Assembly: GCF_000430505.1 (NCBI RefSeq)
Contig: NZ_AUMD01000012.1
Coordinates: forward strand, 372,001-436,000
From: Eisenibacter elegans DSM 3317
Lineage (GTDB): Bacteria > Bacteroidota > Bacteroidia > Cytophagales > Microscillaceae
DNA length: 64,000 bases
Direction: 5' to 3'
A program made the translations under genes and the position numbers. Shown here in pieces: positions 52,943 through 62,363 of this stretch (positions within the stretch are counted from its first letter, which is position 1; every line of letters starts with the position of its first letter). Below the pieces are notes generated by a model. That model was given only the letters and a program-made list of their open reading frames with translations. It did no database searches and was not told where the DNA came from.

Positions 52943-55099
52943 CTATTCAAATATAGAATGATACTTCCGGATTACTTCCGGTTCGGGCATAGTTTCGGCA
53001 TCATCCATCTCTTCGAGTGTAAACTCATTGAAGACAAAGACATACATCAGTTTATTTTCGATTTCCATCTTGCCCGACATCATCTCCACATCTAATGACA
53101 GGCCATTGCGGTCGATGACCTTACCAGCTACACTGCGGCGGAAAGAGCGGTAGCTGAGTTTGAAGCGTTTTTCACGAAGGTCGATGATGTTGTTGTAGTC
53201 TGTTTCTATCAACACATCGACAGATTGACCCACCAGCTCTTCACGGCTATAGCCAAAGCGTTTGAGGATATAATGATTGACCTTGGTGATGCTAAACTTC
53301 TCATCGGTGATGATGAGGCCGTCAAAAACCTTGTTGATAATGGCCTGATAGAGCAGCGCTTCTTCGGAGGCTGCTTGGAGCTTGGGCTCAAACTGGCGAA
53401 CCCAGTGTTCGTAGTTTTCGATTTGTTTTTTGAGCTTTTCTTCGCGCTCTTGTGCTTTGTGTGCCATGGCTTCGGTAGCGGCCAGTAGGCGGCGGGTACG
53501 CTCTTGTGCTTGGATAGAGGTAAATACACTTGCTATCTTGTCTGAGAGTGTTTCTACAAAATGTATTTCGTGTTGGCCAAACTCTCTGAAAGAAATCAAC
53601 TCAATAACACCCTCCACCTTGTCTTCGTGGCGTAGGGGGACAATGAGCAAGCTGTTGGGGCGTGCTTTGCCCAAGCCAGAGGTGATTTGGGCGTAGTCTT
53701 GTGGGATATCGGTGATGAGGGCTGTGTCACCTTCGCGCCATACGCTGCCGATGAGGCCTTCGCCCATACGGATATGTTTTTGAAGATATTTGCGTCTTTC
53801 GTAGGCATAGCAGGCCGTTAGCTCCAGCACTGGTTCTTCGTCTGTGTTTTGAGGATTTTTGACAATAAGAATACCACCCTGAACACTTTGGGTGTACTTT
53901 ACCAGTTGGGCAATAATTTCAAAAGCCTGCCCGTGGAGGTCGAGGTGATTTTTACGGAAAATCTCGTTGAAGATAGCCAGCCCCTCATTGTGCCAGTTGC
54001 GTTGTGCTTCGCCTTTGGCAAATTCTTCCAGTTTTTCGCTACGTTCGTTGGCCTGGCGGATTTTTTCTTTGAGCGTAATGAGCATCTGGCGCAGGCTAGT
54101 GGCTAGGCTGCCTATTTCGTCATTAGCACGAATGCTTTCCAACACTTGGTCTTGGTTTTTGAGCCCTTGCGTAACGGACTGTGCGACCTTGTCGAGGATG
54201 ATCAAAGGGCGTGAGAACGCATGGGTGAAATATAAGACAAAGCCCACTGCTGCCAATAACATCAACAAGCCAACCCCCAACAAAACAAACAGGGAGCGCC
54301 AGATGATAAAATTGGTTTCTTGGATGATGCGGTAGTGTAGTTGGCTGAGATCGTCTTCTAGTTGGCCTACAAGGGTAGCCATCTGGCCTGAGAGCCCGCT
54401 TTGGCTGTCAAGCCCTATTTCTTCTTCGATTTGGTAGAGTTGTACCAGCTTTTTTCGATACTCTTCGATAGTCCGCCGGATAACAGGGTCGCCTGCATAG
54501 GCATTGGTCATAAGCTCTACTTGCGCATACAGCCTTCGGATGTCTTCAGGGTTTTTGCGCATCAAAAAATCTTTCTCGTGGCGGCGTATGGCTAGGATAT
54601 ATCGTTGGGGGAGCGTATCGAGTGCTTCTAATTCGTGGGCTAGGGCGCGGAGCTGCCCTTCGATGCCTTCATCTTTGAAGCCTCGTTGGAACAGCTTGTC
54701 GCTGAGGCGGATGAAAAGCTCATTGTATTTTTTGAGTGATTGTTGAATGTGTTGGATTTGGCCTTGTAACCCTAGGCGGGCAGAGATTTCAGAGCGTTCT
54801 AACTCTTGGGTACGGTAAACAGCCTCTTGGTAAAGGTCTTCAAAGGCGGCAAGTTGGGTGCTTTGGCCTGTTTGGAGGTATTTTTGGCTTTTGGAGTCGT
54901 TGAGGAGATAGGCCTGTTCGGCTTGGCGCAGCTCTAGTGTTTTGACCAATAGCTCGTCGGCGCTGTTTTGGAGGCGTTGGTGGGTGGCGATATGGTTGAG
55001 GAACACGACTGCCAATAGCCCTATTGTCCCTGAAAGTGCTATCAGGGTAGAGAAGGCCAAAAACAGCTTTTTCCTTATACCAAACCTTTTCTTTGCCAT
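52943..55099 (-). CDS. HAMP-GAF-PAS sensory protein without output domain
   Basis: The 718-residue protein has membrane helices at about residues 13-36 and 266-293. Between them is a periplasmic helical sensor region with IRRHEKDFLMRKN, similar to HBM-type domains. A HAMP linker follows (294-350), then a GAF domain (about 385-535), a coiled coil (535-575) and a PAS domain (about 585-690). It ends a few residues later, without a kinase, methyl-accepting, GGDEF or phosphatase domain. It probably senses a periplasmic and an intracellular signal and transmits by protein contact. No chemotaxis or two-component partner adjoins it. TATATTTG on the minus strand (55167-55160) is a possible -7 box. Domain limits are estimates. 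Confidence 0.85.
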   Translation of the reverse strand: MAKKRFGIRKKLFLAFSTLIALSGTIGLLAVVFLNHIATHQRLQNSADELLVKTLELRQAEQAYLLNDSKSQKYLQTGQSTQLAAFEDLYQEAVYRTQELERSEISARLGLQGQIQHIQQSLKKYNELFIRLSDKLFQRGFKDEGIEGQLRALAHELEALDTLPQRYILAIRRHEKDFLMRKNPEDIRRLYAQVELMTNAYAGDPVIRRTIEEYRKKLVQLYQIEEEIGLDSQSGLSGQMATLVGQLEDDLSQLHYRIIQETNFIIWRSLFVLLGVGLLMLLAAVGFVLYFTHAFSRPLIILDKVAQSVTQGLKNQDQVLESIRANDEIGSLATSLRQMLITLKEKIRQANERSEKLEEFAKGEAQRNWHNEGLAIFNEIFRKNHLDLHGQAFEIIAQLVKYTQSVQGGILIVKNPQNTDEEPVLELTACYAYERRKYLQKHIRMGEGLIGSVWREGDTALITDIPQDYAQITSGLGKARPNSLLIVPLRHEDKVEGVIELISFREFGQHEIHFVETLSDKIASVFTSIQAQERTRRLLAATEAMAHKAQEREEKLKKQIENYEHWVRQFEPKLQAASEEALLYQAIINKVFDGLIITDEKFSITKVNHYILKRFGYSREELVGQSVDVLIETDYNNIIDLREKRFKLSYRSFRRSVAGKVIDRNGLSLDVEMMSGKMEIENKLMYVFVFNEFTLEEMDDAETMPEPEVIRKYHSIFE

Positions 55100-55244
55100 A
55101 GCGCCGCTACGTTACCAACATCTGTGAACGATGCTTACTACTTATCGTAAAAACTATGCCAAATATACATTATATCTTGGCTTTTGCCATAGTTTGCCAG
55201 CTTTTTTCGATAAACGGTATAGGCTTCAGGAGGCATTGGGGAGA

Positions 55245-55271
55245 ACAAAAAAGCCCCACTAGGGTGGGGCT
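55245..55271 (-). terminator. Rho-independent terminator after the M1 peptidase gene
   Basis: Read leftward, AGCCCCAC pairs with GTGGGGCT around a 4-nt loop and is followed by TTTTTTGTT. It begins 21 nt after the peptidase stop. Confidence 0.88.
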
Positions 55272-55291
55272 GTTGGGGAAGCCAAATCTGC

Positions 55292-57205
55292 TTATTTTTT
55301 GTTGTTGGCAGGGTTGTAGTCTGGCAGTTGCTGGTCGGGGTCAAGCTCTACACTTTGGATTTTTTTGGTGGTTTTTACAAAAAACTTCCAAGTGTTGCCA
55401 CGTTGCCAAATCTCTACAGGGAGGTTGATGCGGGTTTTGTTGCCGCCTTCTTCAATTACTTCCACTACAGCAGGCATAGGTACTTCGCCCTTGTTGCTAA
55501 TGGTGATAAAAGCCCCTTGAGCAGGATCATTGGCTTCTTTATACTCAAAGCCTTCTACGGCTTGGTCGATACCGCCAAGGCCATAGAACCAAGTTTTCCA
55601 GAACCAAGAGAGTGATTCACCAGAGCCGCTTTCCATAGCACGGAAGAAGTCTTCGGGGGTGGGGTGTTTGAATGCCCACTGACGGATATACTCACGGAAG
55701 GCATAATCAAAACGCTCAGGGCCAAGGATGACTTCGCGCAACAACACCAAGCCAAGCGCAGGCTTGTAGTAGGCCGTTAGGCCGAGGGATTGCTCTGACA
55801 CGATGTCGGGATAAGTGCTGATAGGCTCTTTGAGATACCCGGCTATGCCGCCTAGTTGGCGCATTGGGGGAAATCCGGCACCATACTCACCTTTGTTGAA
55901 GGCGCGGGTGCTGTGGATGTTGATGAAAGTATTGAACCCTTCGTCAAGCCAAGGGTATAGGCGCTCGTTAGTCCCTACAATCATCGGGAACCAGTTGTGG
56001 CCAAACTCGTGGTCGGTAACACCCCAAAGGCCTTCACCTTTTGACTTGTAGCTACAGAATGATACGCCGGGGTATTCCATTCCGGCAGCACGACCAGCTA
56101 CGTTTACGGCAGCAGGGTAGGGGTATTCAAACCACATCTGCGAGTAGTGTTCGATAGACGCTTTGGTGTACTCAGTAGAGCGCCCCCAGGCTTTGTTGCC
56201 CTCGCTTTCTATTGGGTATACCGAGTGTGCCATACAAGGCTTGCCGCTAGGCAGGTTGATACGGGCAGCATCCCAGATAAATGCCTTAGAAGTAGCAAAG
56301 GCGACATCGCGGCTGTTTTCCATCTTGAAATGCCAAGTGAGCGTTCCGCTCTTGGTAGGACGGGTTTTGGAAGCGTTGCCTACTTCTTTGGCATCGATAA
56401 TCATCACGGTTTTGTCGCTGTTAGCGGCTTGCTCTAGGCGCTTGATTTGGTCGGCAGTGAGGACTTCTTGTGGGTTTTGCAAAGCGCCCGAGCCTACTAC
56501 GATATGGTCGTAGGGAACGGTGATTCTGTAGTCAAAATCGCCATAATCGCAATAAAACTCGCCTGCTCCTAGGTAAGGCTCATTGTTCCAGCCACGCACA
56601 TCATCGTATACAGCCATGCGGGGATACCATTGGGCAATTTCGTAGATGATACCGTTCTTGGTATCCTGACGACCCATACGGTCAGCGCCATAGTTGGGGA
56701 TGTAGAATCCGTAATCGATGCTGATGGTGGTCTTTGCGCCAGGCTTGAGCGGCTTGGCTAGGCGAATCTGCATACGGGTATCATCAATGATGTTTTCGGC
56801 AGGTTGGTTGTCTACCTTTACAGAGCTGATGTTGTAGCCGCCTCCAGTTTCGCCACCTTCAAAGCGCCCACCATCGGTAGACAGTGTAAGCTCGCCGCGA
56901 GAGTCTGCTTTAAAGCGGTTTTGATCCAGTTGTAGCCATAGGTAAGGCAACTCGTGGGGGCTGTTATTAGTATAAGTGATGGTTACGTTCCCTTTGAGGG
57001 TATTGGCGGCCTCATCCAAGGCAATCTGGATGTTGTAATCCACACGGTTTTGCCAATAAGCCTCGCCAGGGTAGCCCGAAGCTGTACGGTAAGGGCTGCG
57101 TTGTATTTGAGAAACTGGGTCAAATAGCGCTTGGTTGTTTTGCGCGAAGATATTCGGGCAAAGCAGAACAAAGGCTAGAAGCCAGTGTAGCCAAATTTTG
57201 CTCAT
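55292..57205 (-). CDS. Secreted M1-family metallopeptidase
   Basis: This zinc aminopeptidase-like enzyme has 637 residues and a signal peptide ([22 protein letters not shown]). The N-terminal beta domain contains [22 protein letters not shown]-like strands (about residues 45-220). The catalytic thermolysin-like domain has H399-E400-F401-G402-H403 and the third ligand Glu422 (WLDEGFNTF), an exact HExxH-x18-E. The C-terminal ERAP-type domain of classical M1 enzymes is short, as in many Bacteroidota secreted M1 members. The GxMxN aminopeptidase motif is not clearly recognised, so exopeptidase activity is assumed from the family only. No T9SS tail is present, so it should stay in the periplasm. 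Confidence 0.92.
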   Translation of the reverse strand: MSKIWLHWLLAFVLLCPNIFAQNNQALFDPVSQIQRSPYRTASGYPGEAYWQNRVDYNIQIALDEAANTLKGNVTITYTNNSPHELPYLWLQLDQNRFKADSRGELTLSTDGGRFEGGETGGGYNISSVKVDNQPAENIIDDTRMQIRLAKPLKPGAKTTISIDYGFYIPNYGADRMGRQDTKNGIIYEIAQWYPRMAVYDDVRGWNNEPYLGAGEFYCDYGDFDYRITVPYDHIVVGSGALQNPQEVLTADQIKRLEQAANSDKTVMIIDAKEVGNASKTRPTKSGTLTWHFKMENSRDVAFATSKAFIWDAARINLPSGKPCMAHSVYPIESEGNKAWGRSTEYTKASIEHYSQMWFEYPYPAAVNVAGRAAGMEYPGVSFCSYKSKGEGLWGVTDHEFGHNWFPMIVGTNERLYPWLDEGFNTFINIHSTRAFNKGEYGAGFPPMRQLGGIAGYLKEPISTYPDIVSEQSLGLTAYYKPALGLVLLREVILGPERFDYAFREYIRQWAFKHPTPEDFFRAMESGSGESLSWFWKTWFYGLGGIDQAVEGFEYKEANDPAQGAFITISNKGEVPMPAVVEVIEEGGNKTRINLPVEIWQRGNTWKFFVKTTKKIQSVELDPDQQLPDYNPANNKK

Positions 57206-57444
57206 AATGTGTTTGGAGTTTATCGAATTGAGATGTTTGAATTAATTGTGCTAATTAGCGTTTTTTGTAGAAAAAAGAAAATTTACGTCTTAATACTTTT
57301 GCCAAACGCTGTGCTAACCATTGCGATTTTGTAATTTTGTGTCCTGATAGCCAAATACATTGACCTGCCTTTGGTATTGCTTCACATACAAGCCCGACAA
57401 ATACAGGCCTATTATTCACCCCTGAAGATTTTCGAAATCCCTGC

Positions 57445-59130
57445 ATGGAAAACCCAAGTACTACGTCCCTTCAAGCCTCTATTCTCCCTCATATAGAACA
57501 AATAGCCCAAACGCTCAAAGGCGTAGGACTGACAGAAAGCAACAAGAAAAAGCTGCTCAAGCCGCTTCAGCCTCACTTAGAGGTCGTAGGCAACTTTTTG
57601 CACTGTGAGCAGGAGGACGAGGTGTGGCTGTTTTCCATTTTATTTGCCCTCAGTATCAGCAGCCGCGAAACCGACCTCGAAAGCCTGACTGACTACCTCG
57701 GCTGTAGCCCCTTTATGACGGTGCAGTTTGTGCCTGTATTGGAGCGGATGGTACAGAAGCGCCTGCTGGTCAAAAGCTCTGGCTATGATACCAAGGTCGT
57801 TACGACGCGCTACCAGGTGTCGAGCTATGTGTTCAATGCCGTATCGTTCAACAAGCCCGTAACAGCCCACGAAGTATTCGTAGATGTGTATGAGGTCATT
57901 GAACGCATCAATGAGCTGATTTGTGAGCGTGAGCGCAACAGTCAATTGACCAAAGACTTGATTGAGGAGGTGATGGCCTTGGTCGAAGCAGAACAGGAGC
58001 GCTTCCCCGCATTCAAAAAACTGCTGGCACTCAGCCTGCCTTACGAAGACAATTTGCTATTGCTCTACCTTTTTTATGCTTTTGCCAATGAGTCTAACGA
58101 GGCCGATTTAGAGCGTTATATTTACTATGTCTATGATTCGATGGGCAGCAAGATACGGGTCAAAAAAAATCTGTATTCAGGAGGGTATCACCTCATAGAA
58201 GACGGCTGGGTCTGCTTTGTGGACGATAGTTTTTATGGGGGAAGAGAGATATCGCTCACTGACCGTGCTATTGAGTATTTCTTCAATGAAGATCTTGGCA
58301 ATATGGCTGCCCGCAAAAGCTTTGTACCCAAACACTGTGTGGTCATTGCGCCCGATAAAACTACCTTGCTGCCGCTTTATTTCAACAGCCAAGAGCAAAA
58401 GTCGATAGACTTAGTCGCCAAGCTATTAGAAGAAGAGAACTTTCAACGCGCTACGGCCAAGCTCAGCCAAATGCGGATGCGCCCTAGCATTACGATGCTG
58501 CTACACGGTGCGCCGGGTACAGGCAAAACCCAATGGGTGTATAACTTAGGGCACGAAACCGGCCGGCACGTCTTGATGGTCGATATTTCTTCTATTCGTG
58601 ATAAATACCTAGGCGAATCGGAAAAGCGTATCAAACAAGTATTCAAAACCTACCAACAGGCCAAAGAACATTATCCCAAATGCCCTATCTTGCTCTTCAA
58701 TGAGTCTGATGCGCTCATCAGCAAACGGTATGAAGTCAGCTCTAGCGCCGACCAAATGAACAATGCCATGCAGAATATCTTGTTGCAAGAGTTAGAAGAT
58801 TTTGAAGGAATCCTGATTGCGACTTCTAACCTCAGCCTGAATCTGGACGCAGCTTTTGAGCGCCGGTTTTTGTACAAAATACCCTTTCAAAAGCCTGATG
58901 AGGGGGTTCGTGCTAAAATATGGCTCGATAAAATGCCCGAAATCGACCAAACGCTTGCCCAGCAGCTTGCCCAGCAGTTTCAGCTGACTGGCGGGCAGAT
59001 TCAGAATATCGCCCGCCGCTACCTACTCGAAAACCTCCTCAACGATGCCCCACCCACCTACGAAATCCTTAGTGAGCTTTGCCGCCAAGAGTTTTTGCAA
59101 GGCCAAGGTAGTACGCCGGTTGGGTTTTAG
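57445..59130 (+). CDS. AAA+ ATPase with Asn in Walker B
   Basis: The 561-residue protein has an N-terminal helical region of no recognised family (about residues 1-330) and a C-terminal AAA+ module (about 335-550). Walker A is GAPGTGKT (Lys361), Walker B is CPILLFNESDAL, where Asn419 replaces the usual Asp while the catalytic Glu420 stays. The sensor 1 segment is LIATSNLSLNLD, and FERRF supplies the arginine finger. LLFNE-type Walker B variants occur in a group of single-domain bacterial AAA ATPases, so it is probably active. No protease domain or known partner is present. TACTTTTG (57294) and TAATTTTG (57332) upstream are candidate -7 boxes. Function unknown. Confidence 0.85.
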   Translation: MENPSTTSLQASILPHIEQIAQTLKGVGLTESNKKKLLKPLQPHLEVVGNFLHCEQEDEVWLFSILFALSISSRETDLESLTDYLGCSPFMTVQFVPVLERMVQKRLLVKSSGYDTKVVTTRYQVSSYVFNAVSFNKPVTAHEVFVDVYEVIERINELICERERNSQLTKDLIEEVMALVEAEQERFPAFKKLLALSLPYEDNLLLLYLFYAFANESNEADLERYIYYVYDSMGSKIRVKKNLYSGGYHLIEDGWVCFVDDSFYGGREISLTDRAIEYFFNEDLGNMAARKSFVPKHCVVIAPDKTTLLPLYFNSQEQKSIDLVAKLLEEENFQRATAKLSQMRMRPSITMLLHGAPGTGKTQWVYNLGHETGRHVLMVDISSIRDKYLGESEKRIKQVFKTYQQAKEHYPKCPILLFNESDALISKRYEVSSSADQMNNAMQNILLQELEDFEGILIATSNLSLNLDAAFERRFLYKIPFQKPDEGVRAKIWLDKMPEIDQTLAQQLAQQFQLTGGQIQNIARRYLLENLLNDAPPTYEILSELCRQEFLQGQGSTPVGF

Positions 59131-59142
59131 TGCTGGTTTATC

Positions 59143-59161
59143 CCAATTCTGATTGGGTATA
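59143..59161 (+). repeat. Short dispersed hairpin element, second copy
   Basis: CCAATTCTGATTGGGTATA differs from 51215-51233 at one position and keeps the CCAAT/ATTGG arms. A more diverged form, TAATTTTGATGGGGGATA, lies at about 59291-59308 in the same gap. Confidence 0.45.
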
Positions 59162-59196
59162 GAATGCGTGCCATCGTGGGCTAAATCTCTTTTATG

Positions 59197-59226
59197 CGTT
59201 TTTCGCCCAGTATGGGCATAAAAACG
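59197..59226. terminator. Inverted repeat after the AAA ATPase gene
   Basis: CGTTTTT at 59197-59203 pairs with AAAAACG at 59220-59226 and GCCC/GGGC inside. More distal TCTC/GAGA arms flank it. It lies 66 nt after the AAA ATPase stop and may end its transcript, but no T-run follows. Confidence 0.45.
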
Positions 59227-59353
59227 AATTTAACGAGACATTAAGCCCGGGGAATGACTTTTATGACGGACAAGTCCCAATCTCTCTAACTAATTTTGAT
59301 GGGGGATAATAGGGCTGAGTAGATGGTTTTATAGGCTTTTTGTCGAAATGTCT

Positions 59354-59361
59354 TATATTTG
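59354..59361 (+). promoter_or_regulatory. Probable -7 box of the second T9SS cargo gene
   Basis: TATATTTG is an exact -7 match 80 nt before the ATG at 59441. The nearest TTTG (59339) is only 11 nt upstream, so a -33 partner is not evident. Confidence 0.45.
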
Positions 59362-59440
59362 TACGATTCCCTTATCATCCAACTCTTGGCTATGAGGTGA
59401 TTAGTTCCTTGTTGGCCTCTTTTTCAAAACAGATACCTCT

Positions 59441-62170
59441 ATGTCTCTTGTGAACACAAGGCGGCAAGCGCCTATCCTACGCTTATTTTGGCTATTATTG
59501 ATATGTTGGGCAGGCTTGGCTCAGAGCCTCTATGCTACCCACATCCGCGCCGGCGAAATCACCTCTAGGCGTACCTCGGGTACGGCGCTTTCCTATTGCT
59601 TTACAGTTACCCTCTATACCGACGATACTTCGCCGGTAGAAAGCTTTGAGCTGGTGCTCAATTTTGGCGACGGGACTACCGGCACAGCCTCCCGCATCAG
59701 CCAAGTAAGGCTGGGAAACCTGACCACAGTCAATGTGTATCAAGTTTGCCACACCTATGCCGGCCCAGGGGTTTATCGGGTATTCTTTGTAGAAGAAAAC
59801 CGCAACGCGGGGGTCTTGAATATGTCCCAATCCGTAAATACACCGTTTTCGGTAGAATCACAGGTGGTGATAGACCCTTTTCTGGGTATCAACAATTCCC
59901 CTATCTTACTAGCGCAGCCCATCGATTTGGCCTGCATCGGACAACGTTATACGCACAACCCTGCTGCTTTTGACCCTGATGGGGACAGCCTCTCTTACCG
60001 GCTGACTATCCCCAAGCGCAGTGGCACAGAGACTGTCGTGGGATATTTAGACCCCGCAGACGTAACGCCAAGAGGCTCTTCGGAGGCCGGTGGTGCGCCT
60101 TCGTTTTCTATCAATCCCATCACCGGAACCATCACTTGGGACGCACCCAATGTGCCGGGCGAATACAACATCGCCTTTGTGATAGAAGAATGGCGCGGCG
60201 GCGTGCGTGTAGGCTTTGTAGTACGTGATATGCAAATCACCGTAACCGACTGCCGCAACCGCAGGCCGGAGGTTATCGTGCCCAACGATATATGTGTGCC
60301 TGCCGGCACACGCATTGAGGAGATTATCAGGGCGGTAGACCCTGACGGCAACCGCATCCGACTGACTTCTGAAGGGGGAGTATATGGCTCCCTCATCCAG
60401 CCTACAAGGGCTACGTTTACACCAGGGGCTACTCAACCCCAAAATTCACCCGCATCGGCTACTTTCGTATGGCAAACCAACTGTGTACACATTCGCCAAG
60501 AGCCATACCAAATTGTCTTTAAGGCCGAAGACGAGCCACCACCACCCCAATCACGCCGCTTGGCTGACATCAAGCCTTGGCGTATTACCGTAGTGGGGCC
60601 GGCACCTACCAACCTGACCGCAACACCTAGCGGCAGAAATATGATCCTCAATTGGGACAGTTATTCCTGTACCAATGCTTCTGAGCTGATTATCTGGCGG
60701 CGAGAGGGCTGCTCCGATTGGATACCGGCTGATTGTGAGATTGGGGTACCTCCCGAAAGAGGCTATGTCGAAATTGGACGTGTATCGGCCAATGCGACTA
60801 CCTTTACAGACCTGACTACCCTCAAACGGGGGGTGCGCTACAGCTATCGCGTGTCTGCTACTTTCCCCGCACCCGCAGGCGGCGAAAGCTATGCTTCTAA
60901 CGAAGCCTGTATGGCCGTGGCTATCGAAGCTCCCGTGATTACACAGGCCTCGGTAATACAAACTGGCACAAACGATGGGCGTATCAATATCCAATGGATT
61001 CGCCCGCCGGAGGGCACATTTACCCCCCCATACCGCTATGAACTGTATCGTGCCGAAGGGTTGACAGGAACGGATTATGCCCTAATCCAAACAATCAATG
61101 ACCCTACGGGCGCGCAAGCAAACTTTAATTTTGAAGATACCGGACTCAATACCCAAGCGCTGGCCTACAACTATCAGGTGCGTTTCTTTAGTAATGCCGG
61201 AACGGTAGAAGAGGCCTCTGACCCAGCCTCCTCAGTGAGGCTAGAAGTGGCTCCTGCGCCCAGTAGCCTGCGCCTAGTTTGGCGCTATGAGGTACCTTGG
61301 TCTAATGTAGGAACACGACACCGGATTTTCAGGCGCATTGGAGGCAATTTTGTGCAGATAGACGAGGTAGAGGCTCGCGCCGGAAACGAACAGGTTTATG
61401 CCGACTTTGGTACTTTTGGCGATGAGCGACTCATCAATGGCCAGCAATATTGCTATAGGGTAGAAACAATTGGCACTTTTTCTAATCCTGTTATTCCGGT
61501 TGATCCTATCCTGAATTTCTCTCAGGAGTTTTGCGCCATCGCTGTAGATACTACCGCGCCTTGTCCGCCAATCTTGGCATTAGACTCTATCTTGTGTGAA
61601 GGTTTCAACGAACGTACCCCTTTGCGCAACCGCTTAAGCTGGCAAAAAGTCGTTACAGGCACGGTTGGTGGCCGTCAGTGTGCCGATGACATCGATTTCT
61701 ACACCCTCTACTACAGCCCAACAGAGCCGGGTGAGTTTGTAGAGTTGGTGCGTACACGGGATCTCAATTTCATCCACGACAATATCAGCTCCCTTGCGGG
61801 TTGCTATGAGGTTACGGCCACCGACCTTTCGGGCAACGAAAGTCGACGGAGCAACCGGGTGTGCCAAGACAATTGCTTCCAGTATGAGCTGCCCAATGTC
61901 GTAACCCCCAACGATGACCAAACCAACGAACGCTTCAGGCCATTCCCTGGCTATCGGTTTGTAGAAAGTGTGCGGACAACCATCTACAACCGCTGGGGCT
62001 CGGTAGTATTTACGACCAATGACATCGAAATCAATTGGGATGGCAAAACCAATAATGGAACTCCAGTAGCACCAGGGGCTTACTTTTATTCTGCCGTCGT
62101 ACGTTTCATCACCTTACGACCCGAACAAGCCGTACAGGAATTAAAAGGATGGATAGAGCTGATTCGATAA
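59441..62170 (+). CDS. T9SS type B cargo protein with cadherin/PKD-like and FN3 domains
   Basis: The 909-residue secreted protein has a signal peptide (about residues 1-31) followed by ATHIRAGEIT, the opening of a widespread Bacteroidota surface family. A PKD-like domain follows (LNFGDGTTG, VCHTYAGPGVYRVFF, about 55-120), then cadherin/putative-Ig strands (HNPAAFDPDGDSLSYRL, INPITGTITWDAPN), then three or four FN3-like domains (about 395-790). The gliding motility-associated C-terminal domain (NVVTPNDDQTNERFRPFPGY, TIYNRWGSVVF, NWDGKTNNGTPVAPGAYFY) marks it for T9SS export and surface attachment. An adhesin is the best guess. It is separated from yidC by about 190 nt holding repeat elements. 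Confidence 0.92.
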   Translation: MSLVNTRRQAPILRLFWLLLICWAGLAQSLYATHIRAGEITSRRTSGTALSYCFTVTLYTDDTSPVESFELVLNFGDGTTGTASRISQVRLGNLTTVNVYQVCHTYAGPGVYRVFFVEENRNAGVLNMSQSVNTPFSVESQVVIDPFLGINNSPILLAQPIDLACIGQRYTHNPAAFDPDGDSLSYRLTIPKRSGTETVVGYLDPADVTPRGSSEAGGAPSFSINPITGTITWDAPNVPGEYNIAFVIEEWRGGVRVGFVVRDMQITVTDCRNRRPEVIVPNDICVPAGTRIEEIIRAVDPDGNRIRLTSEGGVYGSLIQPTRATFTPGATQPQNSPASATFVWQTNCVHIRQEPYQIVFKAEDEPPPPQSRRLADIKPWRITVVGPAPTNLTATPSGRNMILNWDSYSCTNASELIIWRREGCSDWIPADCEIGVPPERGYVEIGRVSANATTFTDLTTLKRGVRYSYRVSATFPAPAGGESYASNEACMAVAIEAPVITQASVIQTGTNDGRINIQWIRPPEGTFTPPYRYELYRAEGLTGTDYALIQTINDPTGAQANFNFEDTGLNTQALAYNYQVRFFSNAGTVEEASDPASSVRLEVAPAPSSLRLVWRYEVPWSNVGTRHRIFRRIGGNFVQIDEVEARAGNEQVYADFGTFGDERLINGQQYCYRVETIGTFSNPVIPVDPILNFSQEFCAIAVDTTAPCPPILALDSILCEGFNERTPLRNRLSWQKVVTGTVGGRQCADDIDFYTLYYSPTEPGEFVELVRTRDLNFIHDNISSLAGCYEVTATDLSGNESRRSNRVCQDNCFQYELPNVVTPNDDQTNERFRPFPGYRFVESVRTTIYNRWGSVVFTTNDIEINWDGKTNNGTPVAPGAYFYSAVVRFITLRPEQAVQELKGWIELIR

Positions 62171-62182
62171 TTATTTATTAGA

Positions 62183-62260
62183 TTGACAATCGGGGATTTA
62201 CGATGGATGATTTTAGATTGTCCATCGTCAATCTGAAATCGTCTATCGTACATCGTCCAT
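62183..62260. repeat. Dispersed palindromic element, copy 2, before yidC
   Basis: AGATTGAC/GTCAATCT and ACGATGGA/TCCATCGT are overlapping inverted repeats, and CGTCAATCTGAAATCGT at 62226-62242 is identical to 31467-31483. The stretch also repeats ATCGT at short intervals. It is intergenic, as is the other copy. Confidence 0.6.
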
Positions 62261-62310
62261 TCCTAAACAAAGTGGATGAAAACTTGTGAAACAGCTTAGT
62301 TTTTCGGAAT

Positions 62311-62343
62311 TTTGCGAACGCTTTAATAGCGATGCTATCTTTT
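62311..62343 (+). promoter_or_regulatory. Possible yidC promoter
   Basis: TTTG at 62311-62314 and TATCTTTT at 62336-62343 are 21 nt apart; the -7 box has one mismatch in its last base. The transcript would start near 62350, only about 14 nt before the ATG. Confidence 0.4.
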
Positions 62344-62363
62344 CACTATTCTGATTAACATCA

